This document shows, piece by piece, positions 7,383 through 16,302 of a stretch of DNA of 64,000 bases. The first letter of the stretch is position 1; each line of letters begins with the position of its first letter. The stretch lies in contig NZ_JAPJBQ010000003.1 of NCBI RefSeq assembly GCF_026421305.1, positions 496,001-560,000 of the forward strand, read 5' to 3'. Under the pieces are notes generated by a model. The model saw only the letters and a program-made list of their open reading frames with translations, was not told where the DNA came from and searched no databases. The position numbers and the translations under genes were made by a program. The DNA comes from Dyella silvae (GTDB lineage: Bacteria; Pseudomonadota; Gammaproteobacteria; Xanthomonadales; Rhodanobacteraceae).

Positions 7383-9077
7383 ATGTCTTATCAGGTACTC
7401 GCGCGCAAATGGCGCCCTCGCAAGTTCGCTGAACTCGTCGGGCAAGAGCACGTCGTGCGCGCGCTCACCAATGCGCTCGACACCGGCCGCATGCACCACG
7501 CCTACCTGTTCACCGGTACCCGAGGCGTGGGCAAGACCACCATCGCGCGTATCTTCGCCAAGTCGCTGAACTGCGAGCGTGGCGAGTCGGCCGATCCCTG
7601 TGGCGAGTGCGCTGTCTGCACCGCGGTCGATGCGGGCCGCTTTGTGGATCTGCTGGAGATCGACGCGGCCAGTAACACCGGCGTGGACGATGTGCGCGAA
7701 GTGATCGAGAACGCGCAATACGCCCCCGCTCGTGGCCGCTTCAAGGTGTACCTGGTCGACGAGGTGCACATGCTCTCCAAGCCGGCCTTCAATGCGTTGC
7801 TGAAGACGCTGGAAGAGCCGCCGCCGCATGTGAAATTCCTGCTGGCAACGACCGACCCGCAGAAGCTGCCGGTAACGGTGCTGTCGCGTTGCCTCAAGTT
7901 CAATCTCAAGCGACTCCTGCCGGAACAGATTTCCGGGCAGATGCGTCACATCCTGGGCGCCGAAAACATCCCTTACGAGGACGCGGCCATTGCCGAGCTG
8001 GCACGTGGCGCGGATGGCTCGCTGCGCGATGGTCTGTCGCTGCTGGATCAGGCCATCGCCTACGGCGGTGGCTCGCTGCGCGTAGATGACGTGCGCGCCA
8101 TGCTGGGCAGCGTGGCCCGCGGGCAGGTGCTGGGCCTGCTGCAGGCGCTGGCCGAAGGCAGCGGCGAAGCACTGATGGCCGAGTGCGCGCGCATCGCCTC
8201 GTTCTCGCCGGATTTTGGTGGCGTGCTGGACGACCTGGCCAGCGTGCTCCATCGCCTTCAGTTGATACAGCTGGTGCCGGGCTATCGTCCGGAACAGGAC
8301 AGCAGCGATGACGCCGCCCTCGTGGCGCTGGCGCAGCAACTGGCGCCTGAGGATGTGCAGCTCTACTACCAGATCGCCACCACCGGTCGCCGCGACCTGG
8401 CCATTGCGCCGGATGCGCGCACGGGCTTTGAAATGGCGATGCTTCGCATGCTGGCATTCCGCCCGGCCGACGGTGGTGGTTCGTCCACCGAGCGTTCCTC
8501 GGCGGGCGCCGCGCCACGCGCGCCTTCGGCACCCCCTCGCGCTGCAGCGCCGGTGGCGAACGAGCGCATGCATGTGGCAAGCGTGACCGAGACCCCGGCA
8601 CCGCGCGCCGCGCCCGTTGCCGCGCCGGCACCCGCACCCGCACCCGTGTCGCCAGCGCCGTCCCGTGGGCCGGTGGCCACGGATGCGCGCGGCCTGCCGC
8701 ATTGGGATGTGTTGATCGAACAGGCCAATCTGCGCGGCCCATTGGGCCAGCTGGCCCAGAATGCCGCCTTGCGCGATCGCGAAGGCCAGACCCTGGTGTT
8801 GGCCCTGCAGCCAGCGCACATGCATCTGGCCGTCGAGCCGATGATGAGCCAGATGGAAGAGCGCATCAGCCAGGCCATGGGTGAGCGTGTGCGTCTGCGC
8901 TTTGTCGAAGAGCGTGGCGCGGCCGCCGAAACCCCGGCGGCGCGAGCCGCCAATGCTCGCGAGGCGGCGCAGTCGGCTGCCGAGCAAGCCATCGAAGAAG
9001 ATCCTCTGGTGCAATCGCTCAAGCGCGAATTCGGCGCGCGCGTGGTGCCCCAGTCGATCAAGCCATTTGAGAACTAA
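7383..9077 (+). CDS. dnaX: DNA polymerase III subunit tau (gamma/tau)
   Basis: Clamp-loader ATPase and organiser of the replisome. 564 residues from ATG 7383 ([15 protein letters not shown], the family N-terminus). P-loop GTRGVGKT is at residues 45-52, the zinc-binding Cys are C64, C73, C76 and C79, and the DEVHML Walker B and SRC sensor (LSRCLKF) follow. After residue about 370 comes an Ala/Pro-rich linker, then the tau C-terminal region. No canonical A-AAA-AAG slippery site is evident, so a frameshift-made gamma form like that of E. coli is not supported. It is followed by ebfC and recR, the conserved neighbours. Confidence 0.96.
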   Translation: MSYQVLARKWRPRKFAELVGQEHVVRALTNALDTGRMHHAYLFTGTRGVGKTTIARIFAKSLNCERGESADPCGECAVCTAVDAGRFVDLLEIDAASNTGVDDVREVIENAQYAPARGRFKVYLVDEVHMLSKPAFNALLKTLEEPPPHVKFLLATTDPQKLPVTVLSRCLKFNLKRLLPEQISGQMRHILGAENIPYEDAAIAELARGADGSLRDGLSLLDQAIAYGGGSLRVDDVRAMLGSVARGQVLGLLQALAEGSGEALMAECARIASFSPDFGGVLDDLASVLHRLQLIQLVPGYRPEQDSSDDAALVALAQQLAPEDVQLYYQIATTGRRDLAIAPDARTGFEMAMLRMLAFRPADGGGSSTERSSAGAAPRAPSAPPRAAAPVANERMHVASVTETPAPRAAPVAAPAPAPAPVSPAPSRGPVATDARGLPHWDVLIEQANLRGPLGQLAQNAALRDREGQTLVLALQPAHMHLAVEPMMSQMEERISQAMGERVRLRFVEERGAAAETPAARAANAREAAQSAAEQAIEEDPLVQSLKREFGARVVPQSIKPFEN

Positions 9078-9098
9078 ACGAGATAGCGGAGTGACGTC

Positions 9099-9422
9099 AT
9101 GAGAGGACAGATCGGTCAGCTGATGCAGCAGGCCCAGCGCATGCAGGACGAAATGAAGCGCGCGCAGGAAGAGATCGCCCGTCTGGAAGTGACGGGGAGC
9201 GCCGGTGGCGGGCTCGTCACCGTGCAGATGACTGGCGCACACGAGGTTCGCCGCGTGCAGATTGATCGCAAGCTGTTCGCCGATGATCCGGAGATGGCCG
9301 AGGATCTGGTGGCCGCCGCCGTCAACGATGCGGTGAACAAGGTGGCGGAAGTCAGCAAGAACAAGCTCGGTGGTGTGACCTCGGGCCTGAATCTGCCGCC
9401 CGGCTTCAAGATGCCGTTCTGA
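9099..9422 (+). CDS. ebfC: Nucleoid-associated protein YbaB/EbfC
   Basis: 107-residue DNA-binding protein forming a tweezer-like dimer. The N-terminal coiled helix ([20 protein letters not shown]) and the beta core [17 protein letters not shown] are typical. It lies 21 bases after dnaX and before recR, as in most gammaproteobacteria, linking it to replication/repair transcription units. Confidence 0.95.
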   Translation: MRGQIGQLMQQAQRMQDEMKRAQEEIARLEVTGSAGGGLVTVQMTGAHEVRRVQIDRKLFADDPEMAEDLVAAAVNDAVNKVAEVSKNKLGGVTSGLNLPPGFKMPF

Positions 9423-9430
9423 CGTTTTCC

Positions 9431-9566
9431 TGTGGGAGCGCACCCCGTGTGCGACAACCCATCCCCCGAGGGAATGGAGCGGAGATGCTGACGGGGCCAT
9501 GTGGCGAACGCCGGTGACAGGGGTAACGACGCATCTCCGTGCTCGCGTTCAAGGTGCGCTCCTACA
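9431..9566. repeat. Nested REP-type inverted repeat between ebfC and recR
   Basis: Outer arms TGTGGGAGCGCACC (9431-9444) and GGTGCGCTCCTACA (9553-9566) pair at 13 of 14 positions (the remaining pair could be G-U in RNA). Inner arms GGAGATGC (9481-9488) and GCATCTCC (9531-9538) pair perfectly, with a small central GGCG-AA-CGCC hairpin at about 9503-9512. The outer arm belongs to the same family as 3609-3635. It ends 14 bases before the recR start. Confidence 0.7.
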
Positions 9567-9580
9567 GTGATATTCGATTC

Positions 9581-10174
9581 ATGAGCAAGCTACTCACCGA
9601 TCTCATCGAAGCGCTCCGTTGCCTTCCCGGCGTCGGCGGCAAGAGTGCCCAGCGGATGGCCTTCCATTTGCTGGAACGTGATCGTGAGCGTGGTTTGCGT
9701 CTGGCGCAGGTGCTCGATCAGGCCATGCGCCAGATCGGCAACTGCTCGCGCTGCCGCAATTTCAGCGAGACGCCGGTGTGCGCGCTGTGCGGCAGCAGCA
9801 GCCGGGATCGTCAGGTGCTTTGCGTGGTGGAATCGCCCACCGAACTGGCCGCTATCGAGCAGGCCACCGGGTACCGCGGGCAATACTTCGTGTTGTTGGG
9901 GCGGCTTTCGCCACTGGATGGTCTTGGGCCGGAAGAGCTGGGCCTGGACCTGTTGGCCGAGCGCCTGGGTGAGGGCGAGCTCGAAGAAATGATCATCGCC
10001 ACCAATCCCACCGTGGAAGGCGAGGCGACCGCGCACTACCTGGCGCAACTGGCGCGCGCGGCCAATGTCCGGCCCACCCGGCTGGCTCATGGTGTGCCAT
10101 TGGGCGGCGAGCTTGAATACGTCGATCGCGGCACGCTTGCGCATGCCTTCGGCAGCCGGCAATCAGCCGAGTAA
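9581..10174 (+). CDS. recR: Recombination mediator protein RecR
   Basis: Acts with RecF and RecO to load RecA at gaps. 197 residues from ATG 9581 ([20 protein letters not shown]). The helix-hairpin-helix [18 protein letters not shown] is followed by a C4 zinc finger (C55, C58, C67, C70) and a Toprim domain beginning [14 protein letters not shown]. Upstream in-frame codons from 9539 run into the REP-like repeat and are not counted as coding. The stop overlaps the ATG of the next gene (TAATG). Confidence 0.96.
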   Translation: MSKLLTDLIEALRCLPGVGGKSAQRMAFHLLERDRERGLRLAQVLDQAMRQIGNCSRCRNFSETPVCALCGSSSRDRQVLCVVESPTELAAIEQATGYRGQYFVLLGRLSPLDGLGPEELGLDLLAERLGEGELEEMIIATNPTVEGEATAHYLAQLARAANVRPTRLAHGVPLGGELEYVDRGTLAHAFGSRQSAE

Positions 10175-10584
10175 TGTCCGTGGAACCGACGCTTTCGTTT
10201 GAGATTCCCACGAGCGATGAGTATCGCGCACTGCGAACGGCCGCCGGGTTGAGCATGATGTCGGCCGAGGGCGCGGATATCGGATTGCCCGCCAGCTGGT
10301 GTTCGGTTTGCGTGCGGCATCGCAATGAACTGATTGGCATGGGCCGTATCGTGGGTGATGGCGGCCTGTTTCTGTTCGTGGTGGACATCGCCGTGGCGCC
10401 AGACTGGCAAGGGCAGGGCCTGGGGCGGCGCATCATGCAGGCGCTGATGGACGATGTGCATGCACGTGCACCCGCGCGCACCATGGTCGGCCTGATAGCT
10501 AACGGTGTCGCTCATCGACTGTACGAACAGTTCGGTTTCAAACTGGTGGCGCCGGCTGCACACGGTATGCTGCTGCGTCTTTGA
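10174..10584 (+). CDS. GNAT family N-acetyltransferase
   Basis: 136-residue acyltransferase of the GNAT fold. The acetyl-CoA loop VVDIAVAPDWQGQGLGRRIM (about residues 69-88) contains the QGQGLGRR motif, and the late FGF motif appears in LYEQFGFKLV. The target (small molecule or protein) is unknown. It is coupled to recR by a TAATG overlap and closely followed by the HIT gene. Confidence 0.85.
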   Translation: MSVEPTLSFEIPTSDEYRALRTAAGLSMMSAEGADIGLPASWCSVCVRHRNELIGMGRIVGDGGLFLFVVDIAVAPDWQGQGLGRRIMQALMDDVHARAPARTMVGLIANGVAHRLYEQFGFKLVAPAAHGMLLRL

Positions 10585-10601
10585 ATCTACGGAGTTCCGT
10601 C

Positions 10602-10946
10602 ATGGGCGATACCATTTTCGGCAAGATCATTCGTCGCGAAATTCCGGCCGACATCGTTTACGAGGACGACGACGTACTGGCGTTCCGCGATCTCAATCCG
10701 CAGGCGCCGGTACACGTGCTGTTCGTCCCGAAGAGGGCCATCGCCACGCTGGATGGCGCCACCGCCAGCGATGCCGAATTGCTCGGCAAGCTGCTGCTGG
10801 CAGCGGCTTCCTATGCTCGCCATGAGGGCCTGGCCGACGAGGGCTATCGCACCGTCATCAACTGCAATGAGCATGGCGGGCAGACGGTATTCCATCTGCA
10901 CGTGCATTTGCTGGGTGGCCGCCAGATGCATTGGCCGCCGGGTTGA
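10602..10946 (+). CDS. HIT family purine nucleoside phosphoramidase (HinT-like)
   Basis: 114-residue histidine-triad hydrolase of nucleoside phosphoramidates and adenylated intermediates. The triad HLHVHLLGG near the C-terminus is intact, and the N-terminus DTIFGKIIRREIPADIVYED is typical of HinT. ATG 10602 was chosen over an upstream in-frame ATG because a GGAG (10591-10594) precedes it at good spacing. A strong bidirectional terminator follows. Confidence 0.93.
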   Translation: MGDTIFGKIIRREIPADIVYEDDDVLAFRDLNPQAPVHVLFVPKRAIATLDGATASDAELLGKLLLAAASYARHEGLADEGYRTVINCNEHGGQTVFHLHVHLLGGRQMHWPPG

Positions 10947-10975
10947 TCCGGCGCAATTAGCCATTAGCAGTCAAA

Positions 10976-11010
10976 AGAAAACGCCGGCCAAATGCCGGCG
11001 TTTTCTTTAA
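10976..11010. terminator. Bidirectional intrinsic terminator between the HIT gene and slp
   Basis: Stem AAAACGCCGGC and GCCGGCGTTTT flanking a CAAAT loop, A-rich before and T-rich after. It serves the plus-strand recR-GNAT-HIT transcript and the minus-strand slp gene. Confidence 0.88.
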
Positions 11011-11016
11011 GCGTGA

Positions 11017-11619
11017 TCAACCGTGTCGCGGCGGTGCCGATCGGGGTACAACGATCACACGCGAGGGGTAGTAGCCACCCCAGGCTCCCCAACCCCACGG
11101 ACCCCAGCCCGGGCCCCAGTAAGGACCCCAATACGGGCCCCAGTACGGGTCGTAGTAACCCGGGTAGTTCACGTAGACACGCTCGGGCCACAGATAAACC
11201 ACGTTGGCTTCAATGCGGGGGTAGGCATAGTTGTAATCGCCCACTTTCTGCGACACGGAGCCCTGCAGCACGCCAGTGACGGTAATGTCGCGGCCTTGCG
11301 TGAATACTTCCGGATCGTAGAAGCCCGCACGGCACGCCATGAAGCGGCCCTGGGTTTCGTTATTGCTGGCCGAGGCCGCCGGGCGTGCCTGACTGTCGAG
11401 CGGCCGCTGGAGCACGTAGAAGCAGGTTTCCTGCGGCCCCGGTTCGGTCTTGATGATCTGGCCGCCCCAGCGCACCTGCACGGCGCCGGTGGCGCTACCC
11501 TGTTGCGCGGCGACCGAGGTGATTTCGGTGAATGTGCCTTGCAGCGGTTGCGGCACCGTTGCGCAGGCGGCCAGCGTCGCTACAGCGGTCGCGAGAATCA
11601 ACGGCTTGAACATGGACAT
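11017..11619 (-). CDS. Slp family outer-membrane lipoprotein
   Basis: 200-residue lipoprotein. From ATG 11619 the signal peptide MSMFKPLILATAVATLAAC ends in a good lipobox (TLAAC), so the Cys is the lipidation site. The central part (TFTEITSVAAQQG..VRWGGQI) matches the Slp family of starvation-inducible outer-membrane lipoproteins. The C-terminal tail is an unusual aromatic low-complexity run rich in Tyr, Trp, Gly and Pro (YWGP repeated three times) ending in a basic stretch. An earlier ATG at 11667 would put 16 residues before the signal peptide and is disfavoured. The exact role is unknown. Confidence 0.85.
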   Translation of the reverse strand: MSMFKPLILATAVATLAACATVPQPLQGTFTEITSVAAQQGSATGAVQVRWGGQIIKTEPGPQETCFYVLQRPLDSQARPAASASNNETQGRFMACRAGFYDPEVFTQGRDITVTGVLQGSVSQKVGDYNYAYPRIEANVVYLWPERVYVNYPGYYDPYWGPYWGPYWGPGWGPWGWGAWGGYYPSRVIVVPRSAPPRHG

Positions 11620-11668
11620 GACGCGTTTCTCCATCGTGTGGTGGATGGGTGACATCCACGGTCCCATA

Positions 11669-13633
11669 TCATTTGACCACGCGACGCGGCCGAAAATCCC
11701 GCGCCGCCTGACGAAAGTCCTTCAATAGGTCGACCGGCGGTTTTTCGTGCGCATAGCGCAATTCCAGATAGGTCCTCATCAACTGCTCCAACTCGGTGCG
11801 CTGGCTGGGGAGGGCTCGCGCTGCCCGATTGAAGTAATGCTGCGGTCCTTCGCTAGCACGGCGGGCTACGCCCACCGCTGCCAGCCTTCGTTCAAGCACT
11901 TGCATCGCGGTGCGCGCCGGGTCGGCCGGGGGGCGTTTCCACATGGCCCATGACAAACCCAGTGCCGCGAACAGCGAGCCGCCGAAGGCCAGCAACAAGC
12001 CCAACGTGCCCGCGTTGGTGTCCTGGAGTCCGAACGGCGTCAGCATGCCGTGCTGTCGAAGCTGGTCGAAGCCGATAACGCCTTGGTTCCACCAGCGGTT
12101 GACGACATCCCAGCGATTGCGCACGTCCAACCACCAATGATTGGGTGACCAGTCGGAGGTTGCACTGGCTGCGGCTGCGCCCAGGCTGACTCGTTCGGGT
12201 CGCACGGCGGCGGTGGGGTCGACGCGCACCCAGCCGCGCCCTTGCAGCCAGACTTCGCTCCACGCATGGGCATCTGCCTGGCGCACCAGCAGGTATTGGC
12301 CCGTGGTGTTCCAGTAGCCGCCCTGGTAACCCGTCACCACGCGTGCGGGGATGCCGGCGGCACGCATCAGGACGGTAAAGGCCGAGGAGTAGTGCTCGCA
12401 AAATCCCTCGTGGGTGGCGAACAGAAAATCGTCGACAGCGTCGCGGCCGAGTGGGGCGGGCGCCAGCGTGTAGTTGAAGCCGCCATCGTGGAACAACGCC
12501 AGCGCCGCCTGGACGGTGGCGGCATCGTTGGTGCCGTGCTCGGCACGCCAGCGTTCGGCGAGTGCGAGCGTGCGAGGGTTGAATCCTGCAGGCAATGCCA
12601 GAGCGAAGCGGCGATCGCGTGCATCGAGCTGCGCCTGCAGGCGATAGCCCGTCGCCGAGCGCATCGCATACACGTAGGCGTCGTTGACGGGGCGATCGGT
12701 GAAGACCTCGCCATCCGAGGTCAGCTGAGCCCGCTCCGGGACGCTTACCGGCACATCCAGTGCAGGCAGCAAACGCTGCCCGTTAGGTTCGAGGCTGATC
12801 GTGTAGCCAGTGGTCGGGCCGTGTTCGATGCTGATGGGTGTCTGGCCGGCATCGCGGGTACTCCAGCGTCGTCCGTCGTAGCTCCACATGACGTAGGCGC
12901 GGAAATAGCGCTGCATCTTCGGCGGCGGCGCTTCATCGAAGCTGACGCGCATCGCTGGCCGGTCGTCGATGAGCAGCTCGGACATGTCGCCTGGCGACAT
13001 GTCCGGACTGAGGCCAGTGCGCGACTGCGATGCGTTGGGCGCCCCCCACAGCGGTGAGCTTAGCCGCGGTACGAAGACGAAGGCGAGCAAGGCGAGCGGC
13101 AGCGAGGCGACGAGCAAGCGAAGCGCCGGCAATAATTCGCGCGGCAATGTGGTGGCAGGGCGCGCAGGCTCCAGCGCGCGCAGGGTGGCCAGGGCAGGCA
13201 GCAGACCCAGTGCTACCAAGGCTGTGGCAACCATCCCCTGGTCGAACAGCAGGGCGGCCATCAAGGCAAAGCAGCTGAAGGCGGCGCCGACGCGCACATC
13301 GCGAGACGTTTCGGTTTCCAGCAGCTTCAGGATCAGCAAGCCGACAGCGAGCGCCGCACCGGGCTCGCGTCCGAACAGCGTGCCGTAGTGGAAGATCACT
13401 GCGGCCGACAGCAGCGCCACCAACGGTAACTTCAGGTATAGCGGCGCGCGACCACTACGCGTACGACGTTGCCACCAGCGCAGCCCGAGGGTGGCGGCCA
13501 GCGCGGCGGTGAACCAGATCGGCAGGTGCGGCGCATGCACGCCCAGTACCGCCGCCACGGTGATGCAAAGCAGGTCGAATGGACGCGTACCGATCGGCGC
13601 CTGTGGCTTGCGGCGAAAGAGGGCGAATCGCAT
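11669..13633 (-). CDS. Membrane transglutaminase-like protein (TgpA family)
   Basis: 654 residues from ATG 13633, which overlaps the DUF58 stop (TGATG). The N-terminal third holds several hydrophobic transmembrane segments (TgpA_N/DUF3488), followed by a periplasmic transglutaminase core with triad Cys412 (HEGFCEHYSSAF), His456 (ADAHAWSEVW) and Asp472 (VRVDPTAAV). A further TM segment near residue 570 is followed by a cytoplasmic DUF4129-like tail. Its homologue in Pseudomonas aeruginosa is an essential transglutaminase of unknown substrate. It forms an overlapping operon with moxR and DUF58. A longer open frame to 13894 overlaps DUF58 and is not credible. Confidence 0.92.
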   Translation of the reverse strand: MRFALFRRKPQAPIGTRPFDLLCITVAAVLGVHAPHLPIWFTAALAATLGLRWWQRRTRSGRAPLYLKLPLVALLSAAVIFHYGTLFGREPGAALAVGLLILKLLETETSRDVRVGAAFSCFALMAALLFDQGMVATALVALGLLPALATLRALEPARPATTLPRELLPALRLLVASLPLALLAFVFVPRLSSPLWGAPNASQSRTGLSPDMSPGDMSELLIDDRPAMRVSFDEAPPPKMQRYFRAYVMWSYDGRRWSTRDAGQTPISIEHGPTTGYTISLEPNGQRLLPALDVPVSVPERAQLTSDGEVFTDRPVNDAYVYAMRSATGYRLQAQLDARDRRFALALPAGFNPRTLALAERWRAEHGTNDAATVQAALALFHDGGFNYTLAPAPLGRDAVDDFLFATHEGFCEHYSSAFTVLMRAAGIPARVVTGYQGGYWNTTGQYLLVRQADAHAWSEVWLQGRGWVRVDPTAAVRPERVSLGAAAASATSDWSPNHWWLDVRNRWDVVNRWWNQGVIGFDQLRQHGMLTPFGLQDTNAGTLGLLLAFGGSLFAALGLSWAMWKRPPADPARTAMQVLERRLAAVGVARRASEGPQHYFNRAARALPSQRTELEQLMRTYLELRYAHEKPPVDLLKDFRQAARDFRPRRVVK

Positions 13634-14589
13634 CACGGCAGGCTGGCCAATGCGTCCATGCAACGCGTGTAATGACTGCGGCCGTGACCGAGCGCAATCT
13701 CGTCGTTCGGCAGCCACAGGCTGGTGGGGCGCCCCACTGTTTCGGCCTCGCCGAGCCAGCGCGCCAGTCGGGCAATGCGCGCTTCGGTCGGCAGTTGCGA
13801 CAGCTGGCGCCAGTCCAGTCGCCATTCTTCCTGCGATTCCGGCTCCTCGAAGTCTTTGACCAGCAGGTTGGGATGGCGGGCGCTGTGTTTCCACGCAATA
13901 TGCCGCTGCGGGTCACCGATGCGGTAGTCACGCAGGGCAGCGATGTCTTCGCCCTGGTGCAGGCGTTGGTGCTGTCCGGCGTCGCCAGCGTGCGCCGGCG
14001 ACGGCCCGCTGGTTTCTGGCCGTGGCCACACCAGTACGGTCTGGTCCGGGTGGATCCAGCTCCACGCATGGAACAACCCCAGCGGCCAATGGCTCCACAG
14101 CTTGATGCGCGGCACCGGCTGCCAGCCTCGCTGGGAGGTCGGCAGATTCATCGGTATCAGTACTTCGCCACGCGCCGCCACCGAGAACGCGTCGACCTGG
14201 TCGCGCATGTAGATCTGCACGGACGGGTGAGGGTGATCACCGCCGGCAAAGACCAGCTGCAGCACCAGTGGCTCCCCAGCCATGGCGTGTCCCTGACGTA
14301 CGGCGGTGAGGCGCAGGCCATTGAGACTGCGAAAGGCCACCAGCATGCTCGCCGCACTCGCTGAGCCGACCAGGCAGGTAAGCAGCAGGGCCGCGTTGTT
14401 GTTGTAGTTGAGCGAGCCGATCAGCATCACCAGCAGCAGAACGCTGAACGCGGCGCCGAATCCCGTCGGCACGATATAGACGCGCCGGCGGTGAAGGACG
14501 ATGGGCAGCGGCTCGGCGCGCTTATAGCGCGTCAATGCCGGCAAGCGCCGTTCGGCCCAGTCTTGCCAGCGCCGAAAGGTGGCCAGCAT
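13633..14589 (-). CDS. DUF58 domain protein
   Basis: 318-residue membrane-anchored protein with two hydrophobic segments at about residues 40-90. The C-terminal DUF58 region carries GEDIAALRDYRIGDPQRHIAWKHSAR, the usual DUF58 signature (R-x-Y-x-x-GD-x-x-R-x-I-x-W). DUF58 proteins often act with MoxR ATPases and show a VWA-like fold. The ATG overlaps the moxR stop (TAATG), and its own stop overlaps the transglutaminase start (TGATG), so the three are translationally coupled. Confidence 0.92.
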   Translation of the reverse strand: MLATFRRWQDWAERRLPALTRYKRAEPLPIVLHRRRVYIVPTGFGAAFSVLLLVMLIGSLNYNNNAALLLTCLVGSASAASMLVAFRSLNGLRLTAVRQGHAMAGEPLVLQLVFAGGDHPHPSVQIYMRDQVDAFSVAARGEVLIPMNLPTSQRGWQPVPRIKLWSHWPLGLFHAWSWIHPDQTVLVWPRPETSGPSPAHAGDAGQHQRLHQGEDIAALRDYRIGDPQRHIAWKHSARHPNLLVKDFEEPESQEEWRLDWRQLSQLPTEARIARLARWLGEAETVGRPTSLWLPNDEIALGHGRSHYTRCMDALASLP

Positions 14590-15530
14590 TAATCCACCGC
14601 GACGTCAGCGAGCAGGCTGCGGGCGAGGCTATCGCCGCTTGCACCTCGCGTCGTGACCAGGCGATGAGCGGCGAGCGGCACGAACAGGGCCTGGATGTCT
14701 TCCGGCAGCACATGCTGTCGACCGCTCAGGAACGCCCAGGCGCGTGCCGCGCTCAGCAGGGCGAGGCCCGCGCGGGGTGACAGGCCGGCGCGTACATCGG
14801 CGTGGCGACGGGTCGCGGCGAGCAATGCCTGCAGGTAATCCAGCAACGCCCCGCTTGCGGTAATGGTTTGCACCTGTCGCGAGAGTTCGGCCAGGGCGGC
14901 GGCATCAAGCTGCGGCGTCAGTTGCGCCAGCAGGTCGCGGCGATCGCTGCCGGTCAGCAGGGCGCGTTCGGCGGAGGCGTCCGGATAGTCCAGTGAGACG
15001 CGCAGCATGAAGCGATCCAACTGCGAGTCGGGAAGCGGGAAGGTACCCGCCAGGTCGAGCGGGTTTTGCGTGGCCACGACAAAGAACGGCTGCGGCAGCA
15101 GGTGGGTCTGTCCGTCGACCGTGACCTGGCCTTCCGCCATGGATTCCAACAAGGCGCTCTGGGTTTTGGGCGTTGCGCGGTTGATCTCGTCGGCCAGCAA
15201 CAGGCCGGTGAAGATCGGTCCGGGATGAAAACGGAACTGACCCGTTTCGCGCTCATACACGCTGACGCCGATGATGTCGGAGGGCAACAGGTCGCTGGTG
15301 AACTGCACGCGCTGGAAATCCAGCGCGAAGCTGGAGGCTAGCGCGTGCGCCAGGGTGGTCTTGCCAACGCCGGGCACGTCTTCAAGCAACAGATGGCCGC
15401 CAGCCAGCAGACAGGTGAAAGCGAGCTTGACCTGGCGCGGCTTGCCCAGCACCACGCGATTGACCTGGGCCATGGCGGCTTCCAGTCGCGTGCGCAACGT
15501 TTCATCGTGCAGCGGAGTAATGGCAGACAT
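14589..15530 (-). CDS. MoxR family AAA+ ATPase
   Basis: 313-residue chaperone-like AAA+ ATPase that probably acts on metal-binding or VWA proteins. Walker A PGVGKTT is at residues 53-59, Walker B LLLADEINRA follows, and the sensor region VATQNP is visible. ATG 15530 was chosen because MSAITPLHDETLRTRLEAAM matches the family N-terminus; the frame upstream to 15764 lacks homology-like character. It is the first gene of the moxR-DUF58-transglutaminase operon. The 187 bases upstream separate it from maf, and no clear promoter was recognised there. Confidence 0.93.
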   Translation of the reverse strand: MSAITPLHDETLRTRLEAAMAQVNRVVLGKPRQVKLAFTCLLAGGHLLLEDVPGVGKTTLAHALASSFALDFQRVQFTSDLLPSDIIGVSVYERETGQFRFHPGPIFTGLLLADEINRATPKTQSALLESMAEGQVTVDGQTHLLPQPFFVVATQNPLDLAGTFPLPDSQLDRFMLRVSLDYPDASAERALLTGSDRRDLLAQLTPQLDAAALAELSRQVQTITASGALLDYLQALLAATRRHADVRAGLSPRAGLALLSAARAWAFLSGRQHVLPEDIQALFVPLAAHRLVTTRGASGDSLARSLLADVAVD

Positions 15531-15717
15531 GGGATTCCGGCAGCGGGGATGGGGGAGCAGCACTTGCGAGTGATGCAGGCAGTGTAGCCGTGGCTCTCGC
15601 GCACTGGCGAGCCATCTTCCGTATGACTTTTTTGACGCTGTGACGTAGCAGGCGAATGCTTGCCGACGCATCGTCACTGCAGGGTGACGGGACGCATTGC
15701 CAGGGCGCTTGCGCCGA

Positions 15718-16302
15718 TCAGGGCAGGGGAATGCCGGCCTCTCGCAATAGCCGCGCCAGCGCAATCAGTGGCAGACCGATCAATGCGCTGGGGTCTTCGT
15801 TGTCGATGCGCTCAAAGAGGCTGATGCCAAGCCCCTCGCACTTGAAGCTGCCGGCACAATCGAGCGGTTGTTCGCGCTCGATATAGCGCGTGATTTCGTC
15901 GGTACCGAGGCTGCGAAAGTAGACGCGGGTGTGATCGGTATGGACGAGATTCCTGCCGTTGCGGGTGTCGTGCAGGCACAGCGCCGTGTGGAAATGCACC
16001 TCTCGTCCGGAACTGGCCGCCAGTTGTGCGCGGGCGCGTTCGGCGGTGCCGGGTTTGTCGAGCACGAGACCCTCGAGCTCGGCCACCTGGTCGGAGCCGA
16101 TCACCAGTGCATCCTTTAACCCCTCGGCGGCGGCATGAGCCTTGGCTATGGCCAGACGTAGCGCCCGGTCCCTGGGGCGCTCGCCCGTTAGCGGGCTTTC
16201 ATCCGTGCCGGGCGAGCGCTGTTCGAAGTCGGGGTAGAGCCGCCGGAGCAGCTCGGCGCGATAACGGGATGTGGAGCCAAGTACCAGGGTCGGCAGGCTC
16301 AT
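15718..16302 (-). CDS. Maf family nucleotide pyrophosphatase (YceF-type, 7-methyl-GTP)
   Basis: 194-residue house-cleaning enzyme hydrolysing a modified nucleoside triphosphate to the monophosphate. N-terminal GSTSRYRAELLRRL, catalytic IGSDQV (Asp71) and the C-terminal DCAGSFKCEGLGISLFE block indicate the YceF subgroup, which prefers 7-methyl-GTP in E. coli. It is next to the DUF177-rpmF locus, as yceF is in E. coli. The start overlaps the stop of the upstream minus-strand gene (ATGA). Confidence 0.92.
   Translation of the reverse strand: MSLPTLVLGSTSRYRAELLRRLYPDFEQRSPGTDESPLTGERPRDRALRLAIAKAHAAAEGLKDALVIGSDQVAELEGLVLDKPGTAERARAQLAASSGREVHFHTALCLHDTRNGRNLVHTDHTRVYFRSLGTDEITRYIEREQPLDCAGSFKCEGLGISLFERIDNEDPSALIGLPLIALARLLREAGIPLP

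Noticed and set aside
13634-13894. Upstream extension of the transglutaminase gene
   Set aside because: It overlaps DUF58 on the same strand; the TGATG junction at 13631-13635 gives a coupled and better start.
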